Made by a program: the position numbers and the translations under genes
Source: Sporobolomyces roseus
Lineage: Eukaryota; Basidiomycota; Microbotryomycetes; Sporidiobolales; Sporidiobolaceae
Direction of reading: 5' to 3'
DNA length: 64,000 nucleotides
Assembly: GCA_016617785.1 (NCBI GenBank)
Contig: JADILM010000002.1
Span: 806,001-870,000 of the forward strand
Shown: in pieces, positions 12,201-24,273 of the stretch
Layout: each line of letters begins with the position of its first letter
Numbering within the stretch: the first letter of the stretch is position 1
Notes under the pieces: generated by a model
Seen by the model: only the letters and a program-made list of their open reading frames with translations
Told to the model about the DNA's origin: nothing
Databases searched by the model: none

Positions 12201-15200
12201 TTCGAAACGCACTCGAACAAGAAACGTTCCCACCGAAATGGCCCGGCAAACCCGAACGACGTTTCAACGATCTCGCCCCTTCTGAACAAACCTCCCTCCT
12301 CCACAAACGACTCGGCGACTACTCTCAAAAGGTTTACGCGAAGAAGAAGGTTACGAAGATCGAAACGAAGGAAACGATCATCTGTCAACGCGAGAACCCT
12401 TTCTACATCGATACCGTTCGAACCTTCCGAGATCGTCGTTACACCTACAAAGGTCTCCACAAGGACTGGAAGAAGAATCTCGACAAGGCGAATTCGGGAG
12501 GGTCTCTTTCCGAAGTCGTCGAAGCGAAATCGATGATCGTCCTCTACGATTCCCTTCAACTCGCTCACAAGTGTATCCTCAACTCGTTCTACGGTTACGT
12601 CATGAGGAAGGGAGCGAGGTGGCATTCGATGGAAATGGCAGGAATCACTTGTTTGACGGGAGCTTCGATCATTCAGATGGCGAGGAAATTGGTCGAACAA
12701 ATCGGTCGACCGCTCGAGTTGGACACGGATGGTATCTGGTGCATGTTACCGAGTTCTTTCCCTGATGGTGAGTCTCGATTTTCTATCAGTACGCTTCGCT
12801 TCGAGACAGAGGACTAAGGGCGGGTCTGAGATCCACAGAATTCAAGTTCAGACTCAAGAATGGCGGCAAATTCGGAATCTCTTACCCTTGTACGATGCTC
12901 AATCATCTTGTACACAAGGACTTCACGAACGAGCAATATCACGAGGCTGGAGAAGACGGACGAATGGTCGTTCGATCGGAGAACTCGATCTTCTTTGAAC
13001 TCGATGGACCTTACCGAGCGATGATCTTACCGTCGTCAAAGGAGGAGGACAAGCTACTCAAGAAACGATACGCCGTCTTCAACGAGGATGGGTCGCTAGC
13101 GGAACTCAAGGGATTCGAGGTCAAGCGAAGAGGAGAACTTCAACTCATCAAGACTTTCCAATCTCAGATCTTCGAAAAGTTCTTGCTCGGAGGAACCCTC
13201 AAAGACTGTTACGCCGAAGTCGCCACCGTCGCTGACAAGTGGCTCGACGTCCTCTTCACCAAAGCTCACAGTCTTCCCGATGAAGAACTCGTCGACCTCA
13301 TCGCCGAGAACCGTTCAATGTCGAAGACTCTCGCCGAATACGCTGGACAGAAGTCGACCTCGATCAGTACCGCTCGACGACTCGCCGAGTTTTTGGGAGA
13401 ACAGATGGTCAAGGATAAAGGTCTCGCTTGCAAGTTCATCATTTCGTCGAAACCGATGGGAGCGCCAGTCACGGAACGAGCAGTACCTGTCGCCATCTTC
13501 TCTGCCGAACTCAGCGTCAAACGTCACTTCCTTCGCAAATGGCTCAAGGACAACAGTCTCGAAGACTTCGAACTTCGATCAATTCTCGACTGGGATTACT
13601 ACATCGAACGTCTCGGTTCCGTCGTCCAGAAGCTCATTACGATTCCTGCCGCTCTTCAGAAGATCACGAACCCGGTTCCTCGCATCCGTCACCCCGATTG
13701 GCTTTTCCGAAGGGTAGCAAGTCTCGACGACAAGTTCAAACAACATCGAGTCGACGAGATGTTCGCAAGACAGAAACCAGTCATTCGTTCAGCCGAAGAG
13801 GAGGAGGAAGCTCAAGCTCGATCACAAGCTGCTGCTCTCGTCGTTCGAAGTCCAAGTCCAGAAGCTCTTCCCGCTCCGAACATCAAGAAGGATTACTCGG
13901 GTTGGATCGCTTACATGAAACCGATCTGGAGGCAGAAACGCAAGGAACTCCTATCGGCGAATCGTGGAGGAGGAGGATTCGGTTCGAAGACTGGAACTCT
14001 CGGATCGATGATGAATCAACAATCGAGCATGCTCAGTTCGTCAGTCTGGGATATCGTACAGATCTCTCCCGTCTCGGATCGTCCCGGTGAATTCAAGATG
14101 TGGCTCCTCATCCGCGACACACTCCAATCCGTTCGACTTCGTATCCCTCGACAATTCCTCGTCAACTTCATCGATCTCCCTACCGAAGAAGACGCTTTCC
14201 CCGAATCTTGCGAAGTCGAAGCGATTTCGAGGACTCTCCCCAGGAATCAACGAGCACTCAACCTCGTCCGCTTGACGACTTCAGAGGACGACTACCTTCG
14301 AGACGAGGCTCTGTACGCAGAACTCCTCCACGGACCGAACGTCGACGGAGCTTACGAACTCCAAGTCCCTCTCATCGTTCGAGCACTCCTTCGTCTCGGA
14401 TCGACCTGCGTACCCGATGCCAGTAAAGGAGTCACCCTCAACCGAGGCCTCGATCGACACTTCGCACTCGACGATTTGAAGAAATCGGAATCCTCCCTCA
14501 GTCGCCGTCGCTACCTCGACAAAGGTCGAAACCTTCGCTACACCTATCTCTTCCACATCACAAACGACTTCCGTCATGTCTTCGGTCTCTTCCTACCCAA
14601 TGGAAACGCCAAAGTCTACGTCGTCGAACGAGGAAAGGCTCGAGAAGTACCGAACCTCGAAAAGTACTACGCCGATCAGCTTCGCAAGAAGAAGGAAGGG
14701 GAGGACGAAAGGATACAGCAGAATGCATCGGTGAAACGAGCAGAAGGAGTCTTCGAGTACAACGAAACAATCTCGGTCGATGTCGCTTACCCAACTACTG
14801 AAGATATCGCCCTCCGAGCCATCTCTCGTGAACTCACCAACCTCGCATCACAACGTTCTATGGCTTCCCTTCTCGTCGTCCACTCTCCAAAGCCTCGCTC
14901 CTACTTCGACGATCGAGTCCCCGGTTCGAATCAATTCCCTCTCATCACTATCCAATCTTCTCGCGCCGACAACACCTTCCAATCCGCTATCGCATGGCAA
15001 GCTCCCGCCTGTCGAAAGATGATTCACCATTACCTTCACGCATCGGTCTGGATCAAGGAACGAATCGACATCGCCGACCGTTTCGACGTTCCCGTTGGAA
15101 ACCTCGACAAAGATATTCCAGTCTTCCTCGCCGACATCGATTTCGCTCGTCGATTACACAAAGCCGATCTCACCTTGTGGTGGTCCGCTGGAGCTCGACC

Positions 15201-16903
15201 AGATCTTGGAGGAAGAGAAGCAGACGCGAACGCTACTTCACTCGCCGATGAACTCGCAAACCCTGAAATCGGTCGACCTGGATGTTACTCGAACGCTTGT
15301 CTCGAAGTCGAAGTGCGGAACCTGGCAGTCGACGCTGTTCTACAATCGGCTCTAGTCTACGAGTTGGAAGGAGGAGAAGGAACTGGAATCGATGAGGGAG
15401 CTCACAACTTGGACGATTACGCAAAGGGTACAGCTCACGCACCTCACGCTCTTGGAGACGCCATCCTACCGACGCAAACCTTCAACATGCTCCGCTCGAT
15501 GGTGAAAGGTTGGTCAATCGAATCTGCGAAACCAGGAGGAGGTCACTATCACGTTCTTCTCGATCATTTCTGGAGGTGGATCAGCTCACCGAGCGCGAAG
15601 CTCTACGACCCCGCTCTCTACCGATTCGTTCACGGTCTCATGCGCAAGACTTTCTCTCAACTCCTCGCCGAATTCCGTCGTCTCGGTTCCGAAGTCATCC
15701 ACGCCGATTTCGGTAGGATCTTCCTCCTCACCTCGAAACCTTCGTCTTCAACAGCTTACGCCTACGCCAACTACATCGTCTCCTCCGTCACGACAAGGGA
15801 GCTCTTCCGTTACGTTCGAATCGATATTGTCAAGTTTTGGGATCAACTCGTATGGATGGACGCGGCAAACTCGGCTGGAATCGTTTGCGAACACCCAGAA
15901 CTCGATGAAGAATCTCTCAACGATGTCACAGTCGAGATGCACTTCAACATTGGTACCTACCTTCCTCCCGCCGTTCAACAAGATTTCGAATCTGTCATTG
16001 GTCGCTTCGTGCACGGAATGCTCTCAGCTAAACGATCTCAAGGTTCCGATCTTCGAACTCCACTCCGACTCCTCCAGAACGGTCTCAATTCGGCCCTCAA
16101 ACCTACTCAAGCGATGAACGAGATTGGAAAGGAGGATGCTGGGAAAGATGCAGCGAAATCTCTCGTTAGCGAAGGACTTACTCGTCAACTCCTCAAAGCC
16201 GTCACGAACCTCAAAGAACGACATGCGAACAAATCAGATCCGGAAGCTTTCCACTTCCCTATCTTACCCGGTTCTCACCTCAAACTCAAGAATCCAGTAC
16301 TCGAATTCATCAAAACGACTTGTGCTGTACTCGCCCTCTCGAAGGACGTAGGAGAAGAGGTTGTCGTCTTGAAGCGCAACTTGCTCGACTTGATCGGAGT
16401 GAGAGAGTTTGCGAGGGAGGCAATCTTCCACAACCCTTGTTTACCTTTCAAGGTTCCCATGGTCGTTTGCAAACTTTGCAACTCGATTCGAGGTAAGCCC
16501 TCTACACTCTCTCTCTCTCTAGAGCTATGATTGACCACTTCTGTGCTAAACAGATCTCGATCTCTGTCGCAACGTCAACTTCCTCGTCAAAGATCACCCT
16601 TGGATGTGTCTCAACGAAGACTGTACCGCTGAATACGACCGCTCCTCGATTGAAGCGCTCGTGATCGAATCCCTCCAACGTCGAGTCACTTCTTATCAAC
16701 TCCAAGACCTGAGGTGTAGTAGGTGCAAGACGATGAAGAGTGAGAATTTGAGGTCGACTTGCGATTGTTCGGGAGAGTATGTCATGGCGGAAACGAAACA
16801 GGAGTTGTCGAGGAGGTTACAGGTGACGGCGAATGTCGCAGAGTTCCACAAGCTGTCGACTCTGGGAACTGTCGTCGAGTACTTGCAGGAGATGATCGCT
16901 TAG
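9296..16903 (+). CDS. POL2: DNA polymerase epsilon catalytic subunit
   Basis: The leading-strand replicative polymerase with 3'-5' proofreading, about 2,250 residues, usual for Pol2. The first ATG at 9296 gives a Gly/Arg-rich N-terminus. Intron 1 (9473-9548) joins QEDSK to [11 protein letters not shown] in phase, which fixes this frame over the competing one. Exonuclease motif [15 protein letters not shown] is at about 10,580. Polymerase motif [12 protein letters not shown] is near 12,030, followed by the Cys cluster [13 protein letters not shown] (CysX, the Fe-S site). Motif B is [16 protein letters not shown] near 12,580, and motif C is ELDTDGIWC near 12,720. The inactive second polymerase half follows in the long exon. 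The last exons hold the CysA and CysB clusters (CKLC ... C; CSRC ... CDC) that bind Dpb2. It ends 277 bp before the convergent EFM5. Confidence 0.97.
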
Positions 16904-17180
16904 TTTTTGGTTCGTCTCCTCTCTCATCTTTCGTTATCGTTGGCTCTTTGTACTGATGACCTTTCATCTCGTACAGGTGTCTATTATATAGTTCTCGTTT
17001 GCGTCGTGTTCAGTACCCTTGTTGTCAAAATCTAGCTTACTCTGTCTCTCTGCATCTTTTGCAATCTTTCGCATTTTTCTGTTCCGCTCTCCTTCGTCGC
17101 GGTCGAGCGAGTGAAAACACGGTAGACAGCACTTGTCTGCGTTGAATGTAATATGTCTATGGGTATGCCTATGAAAGCGT

Positions 17181-18144
17181 CTAAAATACTGGATCGTCAA
17201 CTAATTTGACTCCTTCTCTTTCTCCTTCGAATTTCCAACTCGTCCAAACCCTGAACTCGTTTTGGATACCTCCAGCGTGTTGCACTCTCAAGCTTGTCTC
17301 GTATAAAGGTCCTATCGGTGCTGAGGAATAGATTCGAGGAAGTGCGGAAACGGAGGTCGAGGTGAGGAGAATCAGTTTCCCGTCTGGTTTGAGGATGTTC
17401 TTGAGTCCGGCTGAAAGATGCTTGTTCGTGATCTGTGGAAACGCGCCAGAGAACTAGTACCACGAAGAGAAAGACTAGTCATCGGGAGCTGCTCACCTCG
17501 TTCAAAAACGGTGGATCAGCAATCGCGATATCTACCGTTCCCCACAGATTCTTTGGAATCTTGTCCGGTTCCTCCAGATCGTAATGTACGAACTTGTCCC
17601 CCAACAATCCGAACCGTCCGTCGTATTCGAGTAGCCAGACATCGGGGAGAGGGTTTTGATTTTGGAAAGCGACGTAAGAAGTTGGGCAACAGAGGAAAGC
17701 GATTCGGGTTGATGGGGTCGCGAAGGATCGAATGAAGCTGCAGATCTGCGAAGCGAATGAAGCGGTGTACCTACCCCCCGAAGAGAGATTAGCTTTTTCG
17801 ACGAAAAAGAAGTGAGAGTGTGCTTACCAGAATTGAGAGAGCTGCCAATCCTCTTGGAAGAGCTTCCTGAATTGATCTACAGTCATCATCTTGTCCTCCT
17901 CTCCCTCTTTCCCTTCACTCTGAAGTTGAGGTTTTTCATCTTGATCTTGTTCTTTCGCTCTCATCAACCGCTCGTGGGCTTTCTCTTCCAATGCCCTGAA
18001 TTCTTGTTCTGCCTGCTCTTTCTCTTGGTAGAATTGACCTAGTAGCGCGAGAGTGGACGGATCGAGAGCGAGAGGAGAACCGGATGGGGAAGAGGAGGAG
18101 GAGTCGGTTACCGGTGATTGAGGAACGTCGATTGGAGCAGACAT
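17181..18144 (-). CDS. EFM5: eEF1A lysine methyltransferase (Efm5/N6AMT2 family)
   Basis: A Rossmann-fold SAM-dependent methyltransferase predicted to methylate a lysine of translation elongation factor 1A in the cytosol. Three exons, about 270 residues. The start MSAPIDVPQS (18142-18144) is the first ATG in frame. An N-terminal helix (LGQFYQEKEQAEQEF) leads to LFQEDWQLSQFWYT, a hallmark of this family. Then come IAFLCCPTSYVAF (SAM-site strand), FVHYDLEEP, and the catalytic IAIADPPFLNE with the DPPF tetrapeptide typical of amino-methyltransferases. The C-terminus WTSWKFEGE closes the fold. The stop at 17181-17183 follows a spliced last exon. Confidence 0.92.
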
Positions 18145-18609
18145 CTGATAGTACGGGTGTTCAAGTAGGCGAGATATGGGATAGCGTAGAAGGTAGACCC
18201 TGAAAGAATTCTCAAAAGTCAATCGAGAGGGCGAACTGAACGGGAGGGACTTCCAAGCTCGGGGGGCTCGGACACTCTCTACTCAAGCCCGAGAGATGTA
18301 GGACACAACGTAAGAGCGAGGGAGAGATGGAGACGAACAAAGTCAGTTTCGCAAAGGTCTTCGCGAAAAAAGGGTCTTTTTCAGCGGTAAGCTCACCAAA
18401 TGTCGAAGGCAGTGGTCCCGTGGAGTACACTGAGACAGCTTAAGAACAATCCCCAGTCGATGACAGCTCCGCCCGGGGAGCAAGTTGAGCTCTTTTCGAT
18501 CCTCTTCGCGAGCACTCTCGTCCGTGCGATTCTGATCGAATATAAATGAATCCACAGATTCCTCTAATCTCAATAGTTCCTACTGACACCCCTCACTCCT
18601 CCTCGCCAT
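18145..18609. other. Intergenic region upstream of EFM5
   Basis: 465 bp between EFM5 and the doubtful small gene to its right. A 49-codon plus-strand frame exists (18400-18549) but no family is recognised. Otherwise nothing supported was seen; it probably contains the EFM5 promoter. Confidence 0.4.
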
Positions 18610-19025
18610 TCACTGCTCTTCCTTCCACGCCAACGTGATCGGTCCATATCCAACGTCTCTCCCTTCTCTTCTTTCCAATTCTTGTTCAAGCATCGATCCT
18701 AGTGAGCGGAGGGAGAAATGGGTACTCTGGAGCGAGAGCGAGGGAGAGGGGAAGAGGGTCGAGAGGCAGATCGTCTCAAACTCGATAGGCTGCGAATGCA
18801 CGACGAGAAAGATTGTGAGTGAGGGGAGTCACTGACAGAAGGGTGAAGGCTCGCAGGGTCTGGTTCGACCTTTCTTGTTGAGAAGAGATGCCGTAGAGAC
18901 CTGACTTTGGTTGCGAGTCGACGAATGAGAGGGAAACGACGAGACGAAGAAGAAGAAGAGGGAGACCAAGGTTTCTGAGAGGGTAGACTTGCGGGAGAGC
19001 TGAGGGAAGACATGGGGCGACTCAT
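18610..19025 (-). CDS. Possible small two-exon gene, unknown function
   Basis: A tentative 122-residue protein. Exon 1 (18837-19025) reads 63 codons from an ATG and is Ser/Arg-rich, with an amphipathic basic stretch (RRFPLIRRLATKVRSLRHLF) that could be a mitochondrial presequence. A 47-nt intron (18790-18836, GTCAGT...CAG) joins in phase to a 60-codon exon ending GYGPITLAWKEEQ and stop. The phase fit favours a real gene, but the donor is weak, the intron is short, and no family is recognised. It could equally be chance. Confidence 0.3.
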
Positions 19026-19511
19026 GGTCGACGTTGAGAGAGGGTGGGGAGGTGAAGGAAGAAGTAAGGAGGGTGCAGACGGACGTAGTTTGTGCTCTCA
19101 TCACATTGATTCTCCAAAACAACAAATCGAGATCCGACAAAGCAGTTTCTTCGCTTCCACGCTCGAGTGCGCACTGTCAGAGACTAAATCGCACGGTATC
19201 AGTCTGCCCTGCTCCGTAGCTGCTCACAGGTTGTTCAGCTATCATTCGACAGCCTTTCGCACGTCGAGGTTGAGCCTTTTTACCTCTCAGCACCGTCCCT
19301 GACGATTGGGTTCTCTCATGACGTAGCAGCGGAGTGGGATGCTCGGACCGCAAGCGATGAATCGGTGGATCGATATGGACAGAGTATGAAACAAAATTAA
19401 GCGAATCAAAAACGAAAAAACTATCGAGTCTCCTGCGCTCTACTAGAATCCGACCATCTTCCCACCAATTCCCTCCTCACTCATTCAAGTCTCCATCGCC
19501 TCCTGTGTCGT
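19026..19511. other. Intergenic region, PMP3 3' side
   Basis: 486 bp downstream of PMP3. A plus-strand frame at 19012-19302 has no recognisable domain and overlaps the tentative minus-strand gene. Nothing else was supported; it likely holds the PMP3 3' UTR. Confidence 0.35.
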
Positions 19512-20335
19512 CTACTGAGTCGATCCATAGTGAGGTTGTTGAACGTGAGCGCCATAAGCTTGTTGTTGTCCGCCGTAAGGTTGTTGACCGTATGCAGGAG
19601 GAGCTTGTCCGATAGGTGCGTATTCTCCGTTGCCTGCGAAAAGTGAGAGAAAGTCAGCAGAGTGGTTTGGGAAGAAAGTGATTGCGAACTTACCGAGGTA
19701 GTGGTAGCCTCCCTTTCCGTATCGTTCTTCAGCTTGAGCGTTCTTGTAGATGAGCCACTGTTGACACGTAGAGCATCGTCAGCCGTAATCCCAAGGGCGG
19801 ATAAAGGACAAGAGGCGAAACTCGACGGATCTCACAAATGAGAATCGAAACTTACGAAAGCGTGCAAGTGTCCCGGTATGTAACCTAACATCGTGAGCGC
19901 TATGTTGATGAGGAGATCACAAGAGCAACCGGTGAGGATACCAGCGGCGGCGGGAGGGAAGAGGATTGCGACGAGGATGAGGAGGACTGTAAAATGCGAA
20001 AAGATGTCAGTTTCGCTGTAATTTCTGATCGGGGGTTCTGCTTAGCCGATACGTATGAGCTTCCAAGTCTGTCGTCGTCGACGACATCTGGTCTGAGGCC
20101 GGGAAGGAAGGCAATAGTCGAACCGCAGCTTCGAAAGATTGCGAACCCGAGGAGACCTTTGCGACAGACCGATTACGTCCAGTGAAGCACCGGCCACGCT
20201 ACATTGAGCCGGCTCCTGTCTTGATCTGACAGCCGCGAGCTTGAGAAGTGGGGTTGAAAGGGAGAGGAGGGAATCACGAGGGGAGGGGAAGCGAGGAAAG
20301 AGCGAGGACGACTCACTGTCTGATGATCGAGCCAT
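19512..20335 (-). CDS. PMP3: Plasma membrane proteolipid 3 (UPF0057/Pmp3)
   Basis: A small stress-related hydrophobic protein of the plasma membrane that affects membrane potential and cation tolerance in yeast. Four exons give 111 residues. Exon 1 is only 19 nt (MARSSD plus one base). A long 330-nt intron (19987-20316) follows, then the family core: ILLILVAILFPPAAAGI, the CSCDLLINIALTMLGYIPG helix and the HAFWLIY end. The ATG at 20333-20335 is supported because splicing restores ATC and the frame. After residue 70 the protein carries a Gln/Tyr/Gly/Pro-rich tail of about 40 residues, absent from the 55-residue yeast Pmp3. It is divergent from the BIRC6-like gene. Confidence 0.93.
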
Positions 20336-20630
20336 ATCGAATGAGTTTGTGTGTTTCTGGTGCTTTGTGTGTTGGAGCGAAAGCAGTGGACTGAGTGTGA
20401 GGAAGACAAGGTGCAAAAGCGGTGAAATCGTGAAAATGACCAAGTTGCAAACCAGTTTCTCAAACTCACTCCTATCCGGTTGAGATGTCTAGCTAGTATA
20501 CATTACGGTATCACTATCCCGCTGAGTATGTCCACGAAAATTCTAGGAGGGTGCGAAGCGAAAAGTTGATTGAAGTAAAAATTCGCGCTCATTCCTCCTC
20601 TCACACCACTCCTAGCGACTACTCGATGTC
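20336..20630. promoter_or_regulatory. Divergent PMP3 / E2 gene promoter region
   Basis: 295 bp between two start codons on opposite strands, so it should contain both promoters. No specific factor site was identified. Confidence 0.4.
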
Positions 20631-23600
20631 ATGAGGGACACGAGTCAATCAACAACTATCGACCTCACCCTCGACTCTTCACCAGAACCCGAGCTTCCCC
20701 CTCACTCGAAAGCGACTTCATCTGAGAAGTTGAGTAAAGGAAAAGGGAGAGCAGCAGACATTGTGATTGATGATGATGATGACGATGACGAGCAAGAGCA
20801 AGAGAATGGAGATGCGGCGCTAGCGAAACTACAAGAACAGATGGACGCAGAATACCAACAAGAACAGAACGTGAGTTCTACACCTCGTTCTAGGGTGCAC
20901 AGGGAGTAAAGACCACCATTGGACTGAATAGAACGATGGTCTTATTCACTGTGGCGCAAGCTAGCGAACGAGCGTATCTCACTTTGCGTTCAGAGCGACG
21001 AAAACTGATTCCTATTTCCCGGTTCGTGCTCGTTCAGGCTCCCGTGGCAACTACTTCGAACAAGCGCAACCCGAACCCACCTAGTCGACGAAGCGGTACC
21101 TTTCAAAGCAGTTCCAACGAGAATCGTCAAGTCCTGTCTGACGAATCTGATCCGAAAACGATTCTCCACAAGCATCGCAAGCTTTTCTTGAGTCAAGGAA
21201 AATGTACCTGTGGTTCTACCCTGTCGCCGGAGGATAAAGTGAGTCGGATCTCTCCATCACAACCCTCCTTGATGTGCGCTGATGTTGTGGGGGCGACTGA
21301 TTTTCAGCTCAAACTCCAACCCGATTCCGATGGTTCCCCATTCCTTACGACTGGATCTGCAAGCTGCAAGCAATGTTCAAAGACATTATGTCGAGGATGC
21401 TGGGAAGCCAAAGCTATCGGTACGGAGTGTTGTGCCGCTCAACGTGCGATCATCTTATTCGAAGTGAGTCTCGCTGTTCTCCTTGGAAATAAGCGAAGCT
21501 CACTCGTTGTCGATCCGATAGGTTCTCTCAGCGTTGGACAAAGCATACCTCGTCGACCACCTCAAGAAGCCCTCGACTTCCGCTTCCGAGGCGAAGCCAA
21601 AGAAACGAGGCAAACCTTCAGGCAAAGGCGCAGGAACAGGTTACGGATCTGGACAACGAGCTTACAGCGGATACAACGGAGTGAATGGAACACTCGTATA
21701 CGGCTCGAACGGAGCTCAATTACTGTATCAAGGCGATGAAGATGCTGAAGACGAAGATTATGATGAAGAAGATTACTATAACATGAATCGACGAGTGAGT
21801 CAAGAGGCGTTCGATTTCTCACAGTGACTGACATTGAACATCATCCTGCTCCTCACAGGCTCAAGCGAAACCCCTTCAATCAGCGAAGTTCGAGAACACT
21901 CGCGAACAAACTCAAGACAAGCTTTACCTCTCCGCTCTCAAACTCATCTCTTCCCTTCTCCCTCACCCAAACTCTCCCACTGCTTCGATCTATGACTATC
22001 TTCCTCACTCGACCCTCTCGGCCCTACTCGAAGTCTCTACTCTCCCAGACTTACTCGCAAACCTCCTTCGAAACGATTCGGTAACAGAATGGCAAAAAAG
22101 GAGTCAAGTCTACTTTGCGATGCTCGACGTTTTGCAAGGATTGGGACAGAGTGAAGTGATGCTCAAGGTGTTGTTTGGAGAGATGAGGGAGAAGAAATGG
22201 AGCGAAGGATTGGGGAACTGGTTGAGGGGAGAAGGAGATGTCGTTTGGGAGAGAAAGGAAGTCCCTTTGAATACGACTCCGGGAAAGGGAAGAGGAAAGA
22301 AACGCAAGATGGAAGAAGATGAAGACGAGAAGGAGGAAGGGGAGATTCTTTGCTCTACACCGTGAGTGTTTTTCTCTTCTCTGTCTGACCAGCTTTACGG
22401 ATGGAGTCTGATCGAAAGCTACTATCTCACCCACAGACTCTTCTCGTATCTCAAGAAGCTCACGATTCAGGCCGACGCATTCCGCAAGGCTGCTCTCAGT
22501 GGAGAGTTCGACGAGGGAGACGCTGCTTTGATCGGAATCTGCGGAGATTTCGTCGCTGCTGGAGAAAGGTGTGCCGGACTCGCAACGGTATGGATTGAGG
22601 TACAAGGGAGAGAGGGAAAGGGAGAAGGGAAAGACGGAGGCAAAGCAGTCGCTCGAGAAGGCCAAGGAGAAGCTGTCGAGAAAGAATGGACAGATGGAGA
22701 CTATCTCAACGCTTGCGCTACTCTCTCATACAAGTCTGTCGAGCTCGAAGTTGGCGATCCAGCAGGAGGCAAATCGTTCCTTACTCAGTGAGTCTCCTTT
22801 CCTCTCGCCCTCCTTCTGCCGAATGCGCCCTGTCTATGACCATTGATCCGGACCCTCGAACTTAGTCACTACAAGCGCGATATCGACTCCACCTCATCCT
22901 CTCGTCGCGGACATCAAGGATTCGTGCATCTAGCGAAAGAATTGGCTGTCTTGTCAACTTCACTCCCGAGTGGAATCTGGCTTCGAGTTGACGAAACTAG
23001 GATTGACGTAATGAAGTGTCTCATCGCTGGACCTGAAGGTACTCCCTACTCGGGAGGATTGTTCGAATTCGACATCTTCATACCTCTTCGTGAGTCTCGC
23101 TTTTTCACCTTACTCGACCTATACTTACTCCCACTTACTTTACTTCTCCCAGAGTATCCTCAAGTATCTCCTCAAGTGTGGCTCAAGACTACAGGAGGTG
23201 GGAGAGTTCGTTTCAACCCAAACCTTGTGCGTTTCCTTGCTCACTCTTTGCGATTTCGTTCTACTCCCAGATCCTTCATTTGACGCTCTCCTACCTTGAC
23301 AGTATGCCGAAGGAAAGGTCTGTCTATCGCTTCTCGGGACATGGCCTGGAAGTCCAGAAGAGATGTGGCAGCCCAACGCTTCAACTATTCTACAAGTCCT
23401 CATTTCGATCTCGAGCATGATCTTGTGCGCTTTCCCGTTCTACAACGAACGTATGTCAAAGCTTTTCAGTCAGGGATATGCAACAGTGCTGACTTGCTTG
23501 TATGATGTGGAGTATAGCAAGTATGGGAGTTCCCAAGGACGATGCACGAAACAAACGTGAGTCCTCCCTCCCCAGCCTTTAGAAATGGATTGTTCTCATC

Positions 23601-24075
23601 TTGCTTCGACCACGCCAGACTACAACATGAATACCTCGCTTGCTACTGTCAGATACGGGATGGTTGAGTGGATGAGCGACGAGAAGAAAGATTCGATCTG
23701 GTCTGTTCGTCAAACTTTCTCACTTCGGTTCTCACTAGTGTTATAGCTCACATCCCTCATCTTCGGCAGGACGTTATCTACTCTCACTTTATGCTACGTC
23801 GTAATCAGATCAGGCCGACCGTTCTCGCTTGGAGCGCGAAAGATGACCGAATGAAGAAGTGGGATCCAAAGCATAATGCTCTAGCTGGATCTCACCATCT
23901 TCAAGGATACGTTGGAGCAAATCTCGGAGTAGGCGGATACGGGAGAACGCTTAACAGTGCAGCAGAAGTCGCGACACCCGGAGGTCGAGATCTCGTGCAG
24001 GAATTGGAGGATGCTTTTGAACGCTTGAAGACGTGGAAAGAGGAGACGTGGTTGGAAGAGATCATCGAGAAGTAG
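20631..24075 (+). CDS. BIRC6-like large ubiquitin-conjugating enzyme with Cys-rich N-terminal region
   Basis: An E2 ubiquitin-conjugating enzyme of roughly 880 residues in about a dozen exons. The N-terminus is acidic (IDLTLDSS, poly-Asp) and could bind SUMO or be nuclear. A cysteine cluster follows (CTCGSTLS ... CKQCSKTLCRGCW ... CC), possibly zinc-binding. A helical middle with a Lys/Glu-rich segment leads to the UBC domain: LPSGIWLRVDETRIDVMKC, GPEGTPYSGGLFEFDIFIPL, YPQVSPQVWLKTTGGGRVRFNPN and the catalytic YAEGKVCLSLLGTW with its active-site Cys. Exons then join as PFYNEPSMGVPKDDARN and YNMNTSLATVRYGM, matching the BIRC6 extension past the core. No BIR repeat was seen. UBE2O is a less likely relative. 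Confidence 0.88.
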
Positions 24076-24273
24076 AAAGAGTTCAGCGCTTGAGTCTGTC
24101 TGTGCTTTCGTTCGCTATTTTGTGCCGTCCCTTGTTGTCGATACTTTTTCCTCGCAATTGCTTTCTCTCGCTCACAAGTTCACAACCGAGGAAGATGCGG
24201 AAGAGACAAGTTGCGAGGGAGAGCGGGGTATCAAAGAACAGAAAGAATGGGTATAGTAAGCTAACAACCTCCT

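Noticed and set aside
18400..18549. 49-codon plus-strand ORF (MSKAVVPWSTLRQL...) in the EFM5 upstream region
   Set aside because: Too short, no recognised family, no convincing splice continuation; chance is likely.
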